Positions 8,380 to 18,685 of a stretch of 39,187 nt of DNA are shown piece by piece. The notes beneath the pieces were generated by a model. That model ran no database searches and was not told the DNA's origin. It was given only the letters and a program-made list of their open reading frames with translations. The position numbers were made by a program, and so were the translations under genes. The stretch's first letter is position 1, and each line of letters starts with the position of its first letter. Origin of the DNA: Gammaproteobacteria bacterium (GTDB lineage Bacteria > Pseudomonadota > Gammaproteobacteria > Xanthomonadales > SZUA-5); NCBI GenBank assembly GCA_030430155.1, contig JAUIFV010000023.1:1-39187 (forward strand), given 5' to 3'.

Positions 8380-8715
8380 CTAAAAATCCGCGCTCTTTAC
8401 AGTCGAAAAGCTCTCCCCGCAGCCGCACTCGCCCACCGCATTGGGATTGCGGAAAGTGAACACGGCTGACAGACCCTCGCGCTTGAAGTCGATCTCGGTG
8501 CCGTTGACCAGTGGCAGGCTGCTGGCATCGACCACCACCTTCACCCCGCGGTCCTCGAAGACCTGATCATCGGCACGCACCTCCTTGGCCTCGTCGATTT
8601 CATAGGCCCAGCCGCTGCAGCCGGTCTTACGCACGCCCAGGCGCAGGCCTACCGAGCCTTCGGGTAGAAACTGCTGGACTCGGGCGATGGCGGCGTCGGT
8701 TAGGGAGATGGACAT
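8380..8715 (-). CDS. iscA: IscA-type iron-sulfur cluster assembly protein
   Basis: A 111-residue A-type carrier that receives or delivers Fe-S clusters or iron during cluster maturation in the cytoplasm. The three conserved cysteines are present: C33 in TGCSG, and C97 and C99 in GECGCGESF. The body follows the IscA pattern closely (MSISLTDAAIARV, VFEDRGVKVVVD), and IscA is usually about 107 residues. The ATG at 8715 was chosen because a longer frame to 8775 would need TTG and adds a proline-rich stretch absent from the family. It stands alone, away from an isc or suf operon in this window. Heptamer repeats flank both its 3' end and its upstream region. Confidence 0.9.
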   Translation of the reverse strand: MSISLTDAAIARVQQFLPEGSVGLRLGVRKTGCSGWAYEIDEAKEVRADDQVFEDRGVKVVVDASSLPLVNGTEIDFKREGLSAVFTFRNPNAVGECGCGESFSTVKSADF

Positions 8716-8782
8716 GGCGGTGGTGTGGTTTGCTTGGAGTAAGGATAAGTTGGGGCTGGGTGGGGGTGTAGTCAAGGGCTGT

Positions 8783-8880
8783 TTAGGGCCCAGGGCCTAG
8801 GGCCCATGGCCCAGAAGAGAAATTGGATCCGGTTCCGCCGGGCACTTGCTGGGCCCTGAGCCCTGTGCCCTGGGCCCTCC
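8783..8880. repeat. Heptamer repeat clusters D between iscA and asnS
   Basis: Two clusters of 7-bp GGGCCCA/GGGCCTA-like units lie at 8783-8812 and 8849-8880, in opposite apparent orientation, and are separated by 36 bp. They occupy most of the divergent gap between iscA and asnS, so they overlap the likely promoter zone of both genes. Confidence 0.7.
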
Positions 8881-8944
8881 TCCGGCTATCATCGCGGCCT
8901 TCGCGCGGGATCGTCTCCGCCGCCAACGTAAAGGCTAGAACGCA

Positions 8945-10345
<1,401 letters not shown>

Positions 10346-10369
10346 CAGTCGATCTGGCCGGCGACGCTA

Positions 10370-10717
10370 ATGGACTTCGCCGAAACCATGTTGGTCAGCG
10401 CGCTGGCATTCGCGCTGGCCGCGCTGACCATGCTGGCGATTATGCGTCAGCGCTTCGCCAGCCTGATCGCCTACATGCGCCGCAAGCACCCCAACCTGCC
10501 CTACAAGTTCGGTGTGGAGAACACTCAGCACAGCCCGCTGCGCGCACTGGCGCTGAAGTTCAACTACTTCGCCTCCAGGGACTACACGGCAACCCGCGAT
10601 GCGCAGGTGATCCGCCGCGGATACGCGATCAGGCGCTGGTTTGTTGCCGCGATCAGCGCGGCGCTGTGCAGTGTGATTGCCGGCGTGATCGCCTATGCTC
10701 ACAGCATTACCGTCTGA
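10370..10717 (+). CDS. UspB-like small membrane protein
   Basis: A 115-residue protein with one membrane helix at each end (about 6-26 and 91-112) and a basic cytosolic middle. Topology, length and several positions recall E. coli universal stress protein B (111 residues): a YxY/F-G patch near residue 44 and an 'A..fNYFASRDY...D...IRRgyaiRRwF' pattern corresponding to UspB '[24 protein letters not shown]'-like sequence. UspB has been linked to stationary phase and ethanol tolerance, but its biochemistry is unclear. It starts 24 bp after asnS and ends 14 bp before the SDR gene, so read-through from asnS is likely. The assignment is by resemblance from memory, not alignment. Confidence 0.55.
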   Translation: MDFAETMLVSALAFALAALTMLAIMRQRFASLIAYMRRKHPNLPYKFGVENTQHSPLRALALKFNYFASRDYTATRDAQVIRRGYAIRRWFVAAISAALCSVIAGVIAYAHSITV

Positions 10718-10731
10718 ATCTGGATACCGCA

Positions 10732-11523
10732 ATGACTGTTGATCTTTCGCTTGCCGGCCGCCATGCCCTGGTCGGTGGCGCCAGCCAGGGGATCGGCCGT
10801 GCCTGCGCCGTAGCCCTGGCCGGACTGGGCGCGTCCGTGACTCTGCTCGCCCGTCGTGCCGACGTGCTGCAGACCGTGCGTCTATCGCTGCCGGCACCGG
10901 CGCAGGGTGAACACCGCATATTGGTCGCCGACCTCAGCCAGACCGACGAACTGGCGGCGGCAATCAATCCGCTGTGTGCCGAGTCGCCGGTGCACATCCT
11001 GGTCCACAACAGCGGCGGCCCGCCGCCCGGCAGCGCCCACGAAGCCGACCCGGACGCCTACAGACGCGCCTTCGAGGCCCATCTGATCGGCGGCCAGACT
11101 CTGCTCCAGGGCTGCCTGCCTGGGATGCGCGCAGCCGGCTACGGTCGCTTGATCAACGTCATTTCCACCTCGGTGAAAGAGCCCATCAAGGGCCTAGGCG
11201 TGTCCAACACCATTCGCTGGGCGGTGGCCAGCTGGGCCAAGACCCTGGCCGCCGAGCTGGGCGCGGACGGCATCACCGCCAACAATGTGCTGCCGGGCTT
11301 CACCGACACCGAGCGGCTGCACGCGATCATCAGCGGCCGCGCGCGCGGCGCCGACGGCGACGAGGCCAAGGTCGCCCAGCAGATGCGCGCTAGCGTCCCG
11401 GCCGGACGCTTCGCCAAACCGGAGGAGATCGCCAACGCCGTGGCCTTCCTGGCCTCGCCGGCGGCCAGCTACATCAACGGCATCAATCTGCCGGTCGACG
11501 GTGGCCGCACCGGCTCGCTATAG
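10732..11523 (+). CDS. SDR-family protein lacking the YxxxK catalytic pair
   Basis: A 263-residue short-chain dehydrogenase/reductase fold protein. The cofactor motif GGASQGIGRA (about 16-25) and the NSGG element are intact, and the C-terminal LPVDGG signature is present. Where active enzymes have YxxxK, this protein reads VSNTI within GLGVSNTIRWAVASWAKTLA, so both the tyrosine and the lysine are missing. A divergent FabG-like SDR subgroup with this kind of sequence exists, so the change may be typical of its subgroup. The gene lies 10 bp before the 2-aminomuconate-semialdehyde dehydrogenase, suggesting a part in kynurenine or aminomuconate breakdown, perhaps in a later step. The substrate is unknown. 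Confidence 0.8.
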   Translation: MTVDLSLAGRHALVGGASQGIGRACAVALAGLGASVTLLARRADVLQTVRLSLPAPAQGEHRILVADLSQTDELAAAINPLCAESPVHILVHNSGGPPPGSAHEADPDAYRRAFEAHLIGGQTLLQGCLPGMRAAGYGRLINVISTSVKEPIKGLGVSNTIRWAVASWAKTLAAELGADGITANNVLPGFTDTERLHAIISGRARGADGDEAKVAQQMRASVPAGRFAKPEEIANAVAFLASPAASYINGINLPVDGGRTGSL

Positions 11524-11533
11524 AGGTGCACCC

Positions 11534-12988
11534 GTGAGCCACGAACAGCTGCGCTTTGACAACTACATCGACGGCCGCGCCGCGGCGCCGGTCGAAGGCG
11601 CCTATCTGCCGGTCTACGAGCCGGCGCGCGGCAGCGTCTACGCCGGGCATGCCGATTCGAGCGCTGCCGACGTCGAGGCCGCCGTCCAGGCCGCCCATCG
11701 CGCCCGCACCGACTGGGCTGCGCTGCCGGCCGAACAGCGCGCCGACTGGCTGCGCCGCATCGCCGACGCCATTGCCGCCCGCGCCGATGAATTCGCCGCC
11801 GCCGAGAGCCGCGACAGCGGCAAACCGCTGAGCCTGGCCAGCGCGGTCGACATCCCGCGCGCGGTGGCCAATTTCCGCTTCTTCGCGTCCCAGGCCGAGC
11901 TGTACAGCAGCCAGTGCCACGCCGGCAACGGGCGCGGGCTGAATTACACGCTGCGCCAGCCGCTGGGCGCCGTGGCCTGCATCAGCCCGTGGAATCTGCC
12001 GCTGTATCTGCTGACCTGGAAGATCGCCCCGGCCCTGGCCGCCGGCAACACGGTAGTCGCCAAGCCGTCCGAGGTGACCCCGTGCACGGCGTGGATGCTC
12101 GGTCAGCTGTGTGCGCAGATCGGATTGCCGCCTGGCGTGCTCAATCTCATTCAGGGCCGCGGCGCGCAGGCCGGAGCGGCGCTGGTCGGCCACCGCCAGA
12201 TCAAGGCGGTGTCCTTCACCGGCAGCACTGCCACCGGCGCGGCGATCGCCGCCAGCACCGCCGGCCAGTTCAAGAAGCTGTCGCTGGAGATGGGCGGCAA
12301 GAACGCCGCCATCGTCTTCGCCGATGCCGATCTGCAGCGCACCGTGGACGAGTTGGTGCGCGGCGCCTTCAGCAACCAGGGCCAGATCTGCCTGTGCATG
12401 TCGCGCATATTGGTTGAACGATCGATCTGGCCGGCCTTCCGCGAGGCCTTCGTCGCCAAGGTGAAGACGCTCAAGGTCGGCGATCCGGCCGATGCCAGCA
12501 GCAACCTGGGCGCGGTGGTCTCGGCCGAACACATGGACAAGGTGCTGCGCTACATCGAGCTGGCCCACGCCGAGGGCGGACGACTGCTGTGCGGCGGCGA
12601 ACGAGTCCGACTGCCGGCACCCTTGGACCAGGGCTGGTTCATCGCCCCCACGGTGTTCGATCAGCTGCCCTTTGATTGCCGAGTCAACCAGGAGGAGGTC
12701 TTCGGCCCCTTCACGGCCCTGCTCCCCTTTGACGACGAAGCTCAGGCCCTGCAGTACGCCAACGGCACCGTATACGGCCTGGCCGCCAGCGTCTGGACCC
12801 GCGATCTCGCCCGCGCCCATCGCATCGCCGCCGATCTGGAGGCCGGCATTGTCTGGATCAACTGCTGGATGCTCCGCGACCTGCGCACCCCCTTCGGCGG
12901 CGTCAAGCACTCGGGGGTGGGCCGCGAAGGCGGCGAGGAGGCGATGCGGTTTTTTACTGAGGCTAAGAATGTTTGTTTGGGGGGCTAG
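11534..12988 (+). CDS. 2-aminomuconate 6-semialdehyde dehydrogenase (ALDH8-like)
   Basis: A 484-residue NAD-dependent aldehyde dehydrogenase that should oxidise 2-aminomuconate semialdehyde to 2-aminomuconate. Catalytic residues are in place: N154 (SPWNLP), E252 (LEMGGKN) and C286 (NQGQICLC). The C-terminal stretch NCWMLRDLRTPFGGVKHSG and the ICLCMSRI context are typical of the ALDH8A1/NbaE/AmnC group. The context agrees, since a RidA-type deaminase and 3-hydroxyanthranilate dioxygenase lie downstream. The GTG start at 11534 has AGAGGTG about 5 bp upstream and follows the SDR stop by 10 bp. The TAG stop lies inside the first unit of a heptamer repeat array. Confidence 0.88.
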   Translation: MSHEQLRFDNYIDGRAAAPVEGAYLPVYEPARGSVYAGHADSSAADVEAAVQAAHRARTDWAALPAEQRADWLRRIADAIAARADEFAAAESRDSGKPLSLASAVDIPRAVANFRFFASQAELYSSQCHAGNGRGLNYTLRQPLGAVACISPWNLPLYLLTWKIAPALAAGNTVVAKPSEVTPCTAWMLGQLCAQIGLPPGVLNLIQGRGAQAGAALVGHRQIKAVSFTGSTATGAAIAASTAGQFKKLSLEMGGKNAAIVFADADLQRTVDELVRGAFSNQGQICLCMSRILVERSIWPAFREAFVAKVKTLKVGDPADASSNLGAVVSAEHMDKVLRYIELAHAEGGRLLCGGERVRLPAPLDQGWFIAPTVFDQLPFDCRVNQEEVFGPFTALLPFDDEAQALQYANGTVYGLAASVWTRDLARAHRIAADLEAGIVWINCWMLRDLRTPFGGVKHSGVGREGGEEAMRFFTEAKNVCLGG

Positions 12989-13029
12989 GGGCTAGGGGCT
13001 AGGGCCCAGGGCCCAGGGCATAGGGCCCA
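12981..13029. repeat. Heptamer repeat cluster E, starting in the dehydrogenase stop codon
   Basis: This is the clearest of the arrays. Seven consecutive 7-bp units are read as GGGGCTA three times, then GGGCCCA twice, then GGGCATA, then GGGCCCA. The TAG of the first unit is the stop codon of the aldehyde dehydrogenase (12986-12988), so the coding end has been captured by the array or grew into it. Confidence 0.8.
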
Positions 13030-13106
13030 GTCGAAGCGAGCGCCCGCTTGGCCGTGCGGGGCATCACATTTCGAGCCCCCGCAACTGCTGACCGCGAGAC
13101 GCAGAC

Positions 13107-13583
13107 ATGGAGTACGAAGCATTTCTCAACCATCTTGCAAGCCTGGGCTGGTCCGTACAGGGCAAGTCTTTTGCGACCGCTGATTTTGGTCCTTGGCAGG
13201 TCTCCTTCATTCGGATGGGTGGCCGGTTTCAGCGGCCCGGAATGGTGGCTTTCGTGCTCTGCGTGCGACACCAATGTCTACGAGATGTTGATAAGGCGAT
13301 TCCGAGAGACTCAAAGAATCCGTACGACTATCCATTCAAGCTGACTTTGAGCGACATTCAGGCCGGCCATATGAGTTACCAAAGTCGTCTCCTGAACTTC
13401 GAATTGGCAGATTTCCCAATGACCTCAGATTGGGAGCATGTCTATAGTCAAATCGAACGGGCCTGTCGCTTCTTCAGCGATCAAACTGGCTGCTGGCTCC
13501 AGGGAGAGTTGAGCCAACTCGCCAGTCCGGGTTACATCGAGCAGATCTGGCTGGAAGACCTTGCCGGTTTATCGGACGCATAG
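13107..13583 (+). CDS. AT-richer orphan protein inside the aminomuconate cluster
   Basis: A 158-residue soluble protein of no family I recognise (starts MEYEAFLNHLASLGW). It is rich in aromatic residues, with helical segments near the start and at about 120-140. Its codons are visibly more AT-rich than those of both neighbours, which suggests recent acquisition. It separates the dehydrogenase from the deaminase of the same pathway. General appearance (small, acidic, orphan) would suit an immunity-type or other accessory protein, but nothing in the sequence proves this. The ATG at 13107 has only a weak purine stretch upstream. Confidence 0.6.
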   Translation: MEYEAFLNHLASLGWSVQGKSFATADFGPWQVSFIRMGGRFQRPGMVAFVLCVRHQCLRDVDKAIPRDSKNPYDYPFKLTLSDIQAGHMSYQSRLLNFELADFPMTSDWEHVYSQIERACRFFSDQTGCWLQGELSQLASPGYIEQIWLEDLAGLSDA

Positions 13584-13662
13584 CGGGGCGATAGTGGCGC
13601 CGGTTAGCATCGGCGGCTTCTGGCCTCAGCGTTCGTCAATCACGTCTACTTCAATCCCCAGA

Positions 13663-14097
13663 ATGAGTCTGAAATCAATGAGCACTCCGACCACGACATC
13701 TACTGCCCCTAAGCCCGTCGGCGCCTACCCGCACGCTCGCCGCGCCGGTCAGCTGCTGTTTCTATCCGGCATCGGGCCGCGCAGTGCGGCCGACAACAGC
13801 ATTCCGGGCAATGTCTACGGTGCGGATGGCAATCTGGTCGAGTACGACATCGCAGCGCAGTGCAGAAGCGTGTTTGCCAACGTCGATGCGGTGCTGGCGG
13901 CGGCCGGGGCGCGGCTGGATCAGCTGGTTGACGTGACCGTGTTCCTGACCAACATGGCCGGCGACTTCAAGACCTTCAACGCGCTGTATGCCGAACACTT
14001 CGGTAAGGCCCAGCCCTGCCGCACCACAGTGGAGATCAGTTCGCTGCCGACCCCGATCGCGATAGAGTTGAAGTGCATCGCCTACCTGGGAGAATGA
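13663..14097 (+). CDS. 2-aminomuconate deaminase, RidA family
   Basis: A RidA/YjgF-fold enzyme of about 140 residues, predicted to deaminate 2-aminomuconate to 4-oxalocrotonate and ammonia. Features of the group are the [18 protein letters not shown] stretch, the [19 protein letters not shown] helix, and the C-terminal [11 protein letters not shown] with the conserved RidA arginine followed by [11 protein letters not shown]. The ATG at 13663 is used; a second in-frame ATG at 13678 is equally possible because neither has a clear ribosome site. The stop overlaps the out-of-register ATGACC just before the dioxygenase gene, so the two are coupled. Together with the dehydrogenase upstream this forms two consecutive steps of the pathway. 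Confidence 0.82.
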   Translation: MSLKSMSTPTTTSTAPKPVGAYPHARRAGQLLFLSGIGPRSAADNSIPGNVYGADGNLVEYDIAAQCRSVFANVDAVLAAAGARLDQLVDVTVFLTNMAGDFKTFNALYAEHFGKAQPCRTTVEISSLPTPIAIELKCIAYLGE

Positions 14098-14099
14098 CC

Positions 14100-14618
14100 A
14101 TGCAGCCGCTACCCGACACCATCGACTTCAAAGCCTGGCTGGCCGAGAACCGCCATCTGCTCAAGCCGCCGGTGGGCAACAAGCTGCTGTGGCAGGACCA
14201 GGATTTCTACTGCATGGTGGTCGGCGGCCCCAATGTGCGCACCGACTATCACTACGACGAAGGCCCGGAGTACTTCTATCAGCTGGAAGGCGAGATGGTG
14301 CTCAAGCTGATGACCGACGACGGCCCCAAGGACGTCAAGCTCAGCGCCGGGCAGATGTATCTGCTGCCGCCAAAGGTGCCGCACTCGCCGCAGCGGATGG
14401 CCAACTCGGTCGGCCTGGTGATCGAGCGCAAGCGCACCAGCGACGAGAAAGACGGCCTGATGTGGTTCTGCCCCGAGTGCAACCACAAGCTCTATGAGGA
14501 GTACTTCGTGCTGGAAAACATCGAGACCCAGTTCCCGATCGTCTTCGAGCACTTCTACAGTTCGCTCGAGCACCGCACCTGCGATCGCTGCGGGGCGGTG
14601 CATCCGAAGCCGGGTTAG
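14100..14618 (+). CDS. 3-hydroxyanthranilate 3,4-dioxygenase
   Basis: A 172-residue cupin dioxygenase that opens the ring of 3-hydroxyanthranilate to 2-amino-3-carboxymuconate semialdehyde in tryptophan/kynurenine breakdown. The catalytic iron ligands fall exactly at H51, E57 and H95, as in the Cupriavidus enzyme; substrate-binding R47 and R99 are also present. A second rubredoxin-like metal site of bacterial enzymes is formed by C124, C127, C161 and C164. The start at 14100 has GGGAG 7 bp upstream. It is the last gene of the cluster; the decarboxylase that would make 2-aminomuconate semialdehyde from its product is not in this window. Common symbols are nbaC or haaO. Confidence 0.95.
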   Translation: MQPLPDTIDFKAWLAENRHLLKPPVGNKLLWQDQDFYCMVVGGPNVRTDYHYDEGPEYFYQLEGEMVLKLMTDDGPKDVKLSAGQMYLLPPKVPHSPQRMANSVGLVIERKRTSDEKDGLMWFCPECNHKLYEEYFVLENIETQFPIVFEHFYSSLEHRTCDRCGAVHPKPG

Positions 14619-14633
14619 GCAGCCCGTATTTCC

Positions 14634-14696
14634 TGTAGGAGCCAGCCCTGCTGGCGATGCGATGCCTTGCGAATCGCCTGCAGGCAGGCTCCTACA
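14634..14696. repeat. REPIN-like palindromic repeat
   Basis: Two inverted arms (14634-14658 and 14673-14696) begin and end with TGTAGGAGCC / GGCTCCTACA and can pair into a long hairpin around a short loop. The pattern matches the REP doublets (REPINs) common in Pseudomonas and Xanthomonadales. It lies 16 bp after the dioxygenase stop and 46 bp before the purA stop, between convergent genes, where it may also end transcription from both sides. Confidence 0.8.
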
Positions 14697-14741
14697 AAAA
14701 AGACACGCTGCCGCCGCTCTCCTGGCTACTGGCACTCGCCC

Positions 14742-16064
<1,323 letters not shown>

Positions 16065-16178
16065 TCAACCGGTGCCGGCGCGCCGGAAGCAGGTCGATGG
16101 GATAGGCGGATTATCCGGGTCTATGCGGCGCAACGCCAGCCGCGAACGGCAGACCTTCGCCGCTGCCCCGCGGCGGTA

Positions 16179-16347
16179 GGCCTGTAGGCCGTAGTGACCC
16201 GCAGATGATGTCCCGACCGAGCGACGTGGCACACACGGGTCTCTGCGGCGCCCTTCGCTTTGCCATCAAAAGCGCCGCTGAATCTGATCGTGCAGGTGTT
16301 CGGCAGATCAAACAGCCGGATCGATCAGATACAACGGCCTACAGGCC
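16179..16347. repeat. Inverted repeat pair around a 141-bp non-coding stretch
   Basis: GGCCTGTAGGCCGT at 16179-16192 is the exact reverse complement of ACGGCCTACAGGCC at 16334-16347. Each arm is itself nearly palindromic (GGCCTxxAGGCC). No target duplication was recognised. Confidence 0.5.
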
Positions 16348-16370
16348 AAGCGATCGGCTTTGGCTTCTTC

Positions 16371-16400
16371 TCAGCCCTCAGCCCTTAGCCCTCAGCCCTG
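16371..16400. repeat. Heptamer repeat cluster F, 3' of the DUF2065 gene
   Basis: Four 7-bp units of the form TCAGCCC or TTAGCCC (reverse complement GGGCTGA/GGGCTAA). It ends 13 bp downstream of the DUF2065 stop codon, again at a gene's 3' side. Confidence 0.75.
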
Positions 16401-16413
16401 GCTTTAGCGCCTG

Positions 16414-16599
16414 TCAGCCCCGCACCAAATAAAGCAACGCCAACCCAGCCGCCATGCTACCGGCCCCAAACATCCGCAGCCGATTCTCATCCATCTCGGC
16501 AATCTGCCGAATCGCTTCACGCCACAAATTCGGGGCGGCGAAGGGCAGCAGCCCTTCGATCACCAACACCAGCGCCAGCGCCGCCCACAGATCATTCAC
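16414..16599 (-). CDS. DUF2065 (YjeT-like) small membrane protein
   Basis: A 61-residue inner-membrane protein with two hydrophobic segments (about 3-21 and 44-59) joined by a loop with NLWREAIRQIAEMDENRLRMFG, the hallmark of DUF2065/YjeT. In E. coli yjeT also lies between hflC and purA. It starts 6 bp after the hflC stop, so it is co-translated with the hflKC genes. The function is unknown; position suggests a link with the HflKC-FtsH membrane complex. Confidence 0.9.
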   Translation of the reverse strand: MNDLWAALALVLVIEGLLPFAAPNLWREAIRQIAEMDENRLRMFGAGSMAAGLALLYLVRG

Positions 16600-16605
16600 C
16601 GGCCG

Positions 16606-17466
16606 TTACCTGGCCGATTTGCCCAGATCCTCCAGCATCGGCGAATCGCGGCCCAGCACCATCACGTCACCGCCGCTGCCGATGCCCTCGCGATAGACCT
16701 CCTGCCTACGTAGGAAGTCATAGAACTCCGGATCCTTGTTGTAGGCACGGGCGAAGATCCCGGCCGCCTCGGCATCGCCCTGACCGCGCAGCTCCTGGGC
16801 CTTCTGATCTGCCTCAGCGAGTAGGACCTGAACCTCGCGATCGGCCTCGGCCTGCAGCGTTTCGGCGGTTTCCTTACCCTGACTGCGCAGCTCTGAGGCG
16901 ACCCGCTTACGCTCCGAGCGCATCCGCTCGAAGACCGATTCGGTGACCTGATCGGGCAGTTCGATGCGCTTGATGCGCACGTCCAGCACGGTAATGCCGA
17001 GGCTTTCCGCCGCTTCATTGGCCTTCTGGGTGAGGTTCTCAATCATCGTCGAGCGGGCGTCGGAGACCACTTCCTTCAGCGTGCGCTTGTTGAACTCGTC
17101 GCGCATGCGATCCTTGATGATCTGACCCAGGGTCTGATTGGCGCGCAGTTCGTCGCCGCGGGTGGCGGTGTAGTAGGTCTTGACGTCGCGAATCCGCCAC
17201 TTGACCACCGAATCCACGGTGACGTCCTTCTTCTCCGAGGTGATGAAGCGCTCTGGCGTGGAGTCCAGCGACAGCACCCGACGGTCGAAATGCACCGCGT
17301 TGTTGACGAAGGGCGTCTTCAGGTGCAGACCCGGCTCAAAGTCGGTGCGGGTGATCTCACCGAGCCGGAACAGCGCGGCGTACTGATCTTCGCGGACGAT
17401 GAAGAAGCTGTTGAACAGCGTGATCACCAGCGCAACGACGATGATGGCTAGCAGGTGCTTGAACAT
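16606..17466 (-). CDS. hflC: FtsH-associated membrane protein HflC
   Basis: A 286-residue SPFH (stomatin/prohibitin) protein that, with HflK, forms the large cage around the FtsH protease in the inner membrane and modulates its action. An N-terminal membrane anchor (about 3-22, HLLAIIVVALVITLFNSFFIV) is followed by the SPFH domain and a long charged coiled coil (about 160-235, rich in RSERKRVASELRSQ and AEADREVQVLLAEADQ). The ATG overlaps the hflK stop as TAATG and has GGAGGG upstream, so HflK and HflC are made together in equal amounts. Confidence 0.95.
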   Translation of the reverse strand: MFKHLLAIIVVALVITLFNSFFIVREDQYAALFRLGEITRTDFEPGLHLKTPFVNNAVHFDRRVLSLDSTPERFITSEKKDVTVDSVVKWRIRDVKTYYTATRGDELRANQTLGQIIKDRMRDEFNKRTLKEVVSDARSTMIENLTQKANEAAESLGITVLDVRIKRIELPDQVTESVFERMRSERKRVASELRSQGKETAETLQAEADREVQVLLAEADQKAQELRGQGDAEAAGIFARAYNKDPEFYDFLRRQEVYREGIGSGGDVMVLGRDSPMLEDLGKSAR

Positions 17467-18557
17467 TATTGACCCTCCCTGCGGCCGACCGCGGTGTTAT
17501 CGCGCGCGCCGCTACGCGCCTGCTCCAGGAGCTTGTCCAGCGGCACGTACATCAAACTGCCCGAATCGGCATCCATCAGCACCTTCGGCGTGCGCACCAG
17601 GATCTGCCGCAGGGTGTCCAGCGCCAGGCGGCGACGGGTCACATCGGGGGCCGCCTTGTACTCGGCCACCATCAGCTCGAAGCGGGCCGCCTCACCCTTG
17701 GAGCGGGCGATAGTGGCTTCGCGATAGCCCTGTGCCTCGGCCAGGATACGGGCGGCTCTACCGCGCGCCTCCGGAACCACGCGGGAGGCGTAGGCGCGGG
17801 CTTCGTTGGCTAGCCGCTGCTCGTCCTCACGGGCCTTGATGGCATCGTCGAAGGCGTCCTTGACCTGGTCTGGCACGCGCACATCCTGGAAGTTCAGCGC
17901 GCGCACGTTGATCCCGGTTTCGTAGTTGTCGACCAGCGTTTGCATCAGCGCCAAGGCCTCCAGGGTGATTTCGGCACGGGCACCGACCAGCACCTGATCC
18001 AGGGTACGGCTACCGACCACTTGGCGCACCGCGCTCTCGGCGGCCTCGCTCAGCGACTGCTCCGGATCGCGCACCTTGAACAGGAAGGCACGGGGGTCCT
18101 TGATGTCGTACTGCATGGCGAAGTCGATGAAGATCAGGTTCTCGTCGGCGGTGAGCATGCTCACCTCATCGGAGCTGGACCGCACCTGGGTGACGTCGAC
18201 CCTGTACACGCGATCGATGGGTCGCGGCAGATGGAAGCGCAGACCCGGTTCCAGCGTGCGTACATATTCGCCGAAGCGCAACACCACGCCGCGCTCGCGC
18301 TGATCGATGACGTGGAAGGTGTCGAAGAGCAGGAAGACCGCCGCGGCAATGATGGCAAGCACAAAGATCGCGCCGAATCCGGAGCCACCGCTGCCGCCCT
18401 CGTTGCTGTCACCTGAACCGCGCCGGCCGCCGCCAAACAGCGACGCCAGCTGATTCTTGATCCTACTCAACATCTCTTCCAAATCGGGCGGCTGATCTTT
18501 ACCGCCGCCGTTCCCCCAGGGGTCGCGGCGTTTTCCGCCAGGCTCATTCCAGGCCAT
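17466..18557 (-). CDS. hflK: FtsH-associated membrane protein HflK
   Basis: A 363-residue SPFH protein, partner of HflC. The N terminus is the glycine-rich MAWNEPGGKRRDPWGNGGG type typical of HflK, followed by a membrane anchor at about 84-103 and the SPFH domain (DQRERGVVLRFGEY onward). The C-terminal coiled coil is around residues 245-305 (LANEARAYASRVVPEARGR). Its stop codon overlaps the hflC start. A 128-bp gap separates it from hflX upstream, so an internal promoter is possible there. Confidence 0.95.
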   Translation of the reverse strand: MAWNEPGGKRRDPWGNGGGKDQPPDLEEMLSRIKNQLASLFGGGRRGSGDSNEGGSGGSGFGAIFVLAIIAAAVFLLFDTFHVIDQRERGVVLRFGEYVRTLEPGLRFHLPRPIDRVYRVDVTQVRSSSDEVSMLTADENLIFIDFAMQYDIKDPRAFLFKVRDPEQSLSEAAESAVRQVVGSRTLDQVLVGARAEITLEALALMQTLVDNYETGINVRALNFQDVRVPDQVKDAFDDAIKAREDEQRLANEARAYASRVVPEARGRAARILAEAQGYREATIARSKGEAARFELMVAEYKAAPDVTRRRLALDTLRQILVRTPKVLMDADSGSLMYVPLDKLLEQARSGARDNTAVGRREGQ

Positions 18558-18685
18558 CGAAACTACTCCGTTGATCCATTATTGTCGTCGCGCGCCAGGG
18601 TCCTTGCCCAAAGCCGCTGCGGAAGATGGGCGACGATACAGCAGCCGCAACGCAGCTGTCATCGCACTAGCGATCCAGTGCTCGC

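Noticed and set aside
11483-12910. A 475-codon minus-strand frame opposite the aldehyde dehydrogenase
   Set aside because: Unlikely composition and no ribosome site; the dehydrogenase on the other strand has all catalytic residues.
14634-14696. Possible CRISPR-like or tRNA-like fold
   Set aside because: It is a single inverted pair with the REP sequence pattern, without spacers or tRNA landmarks.
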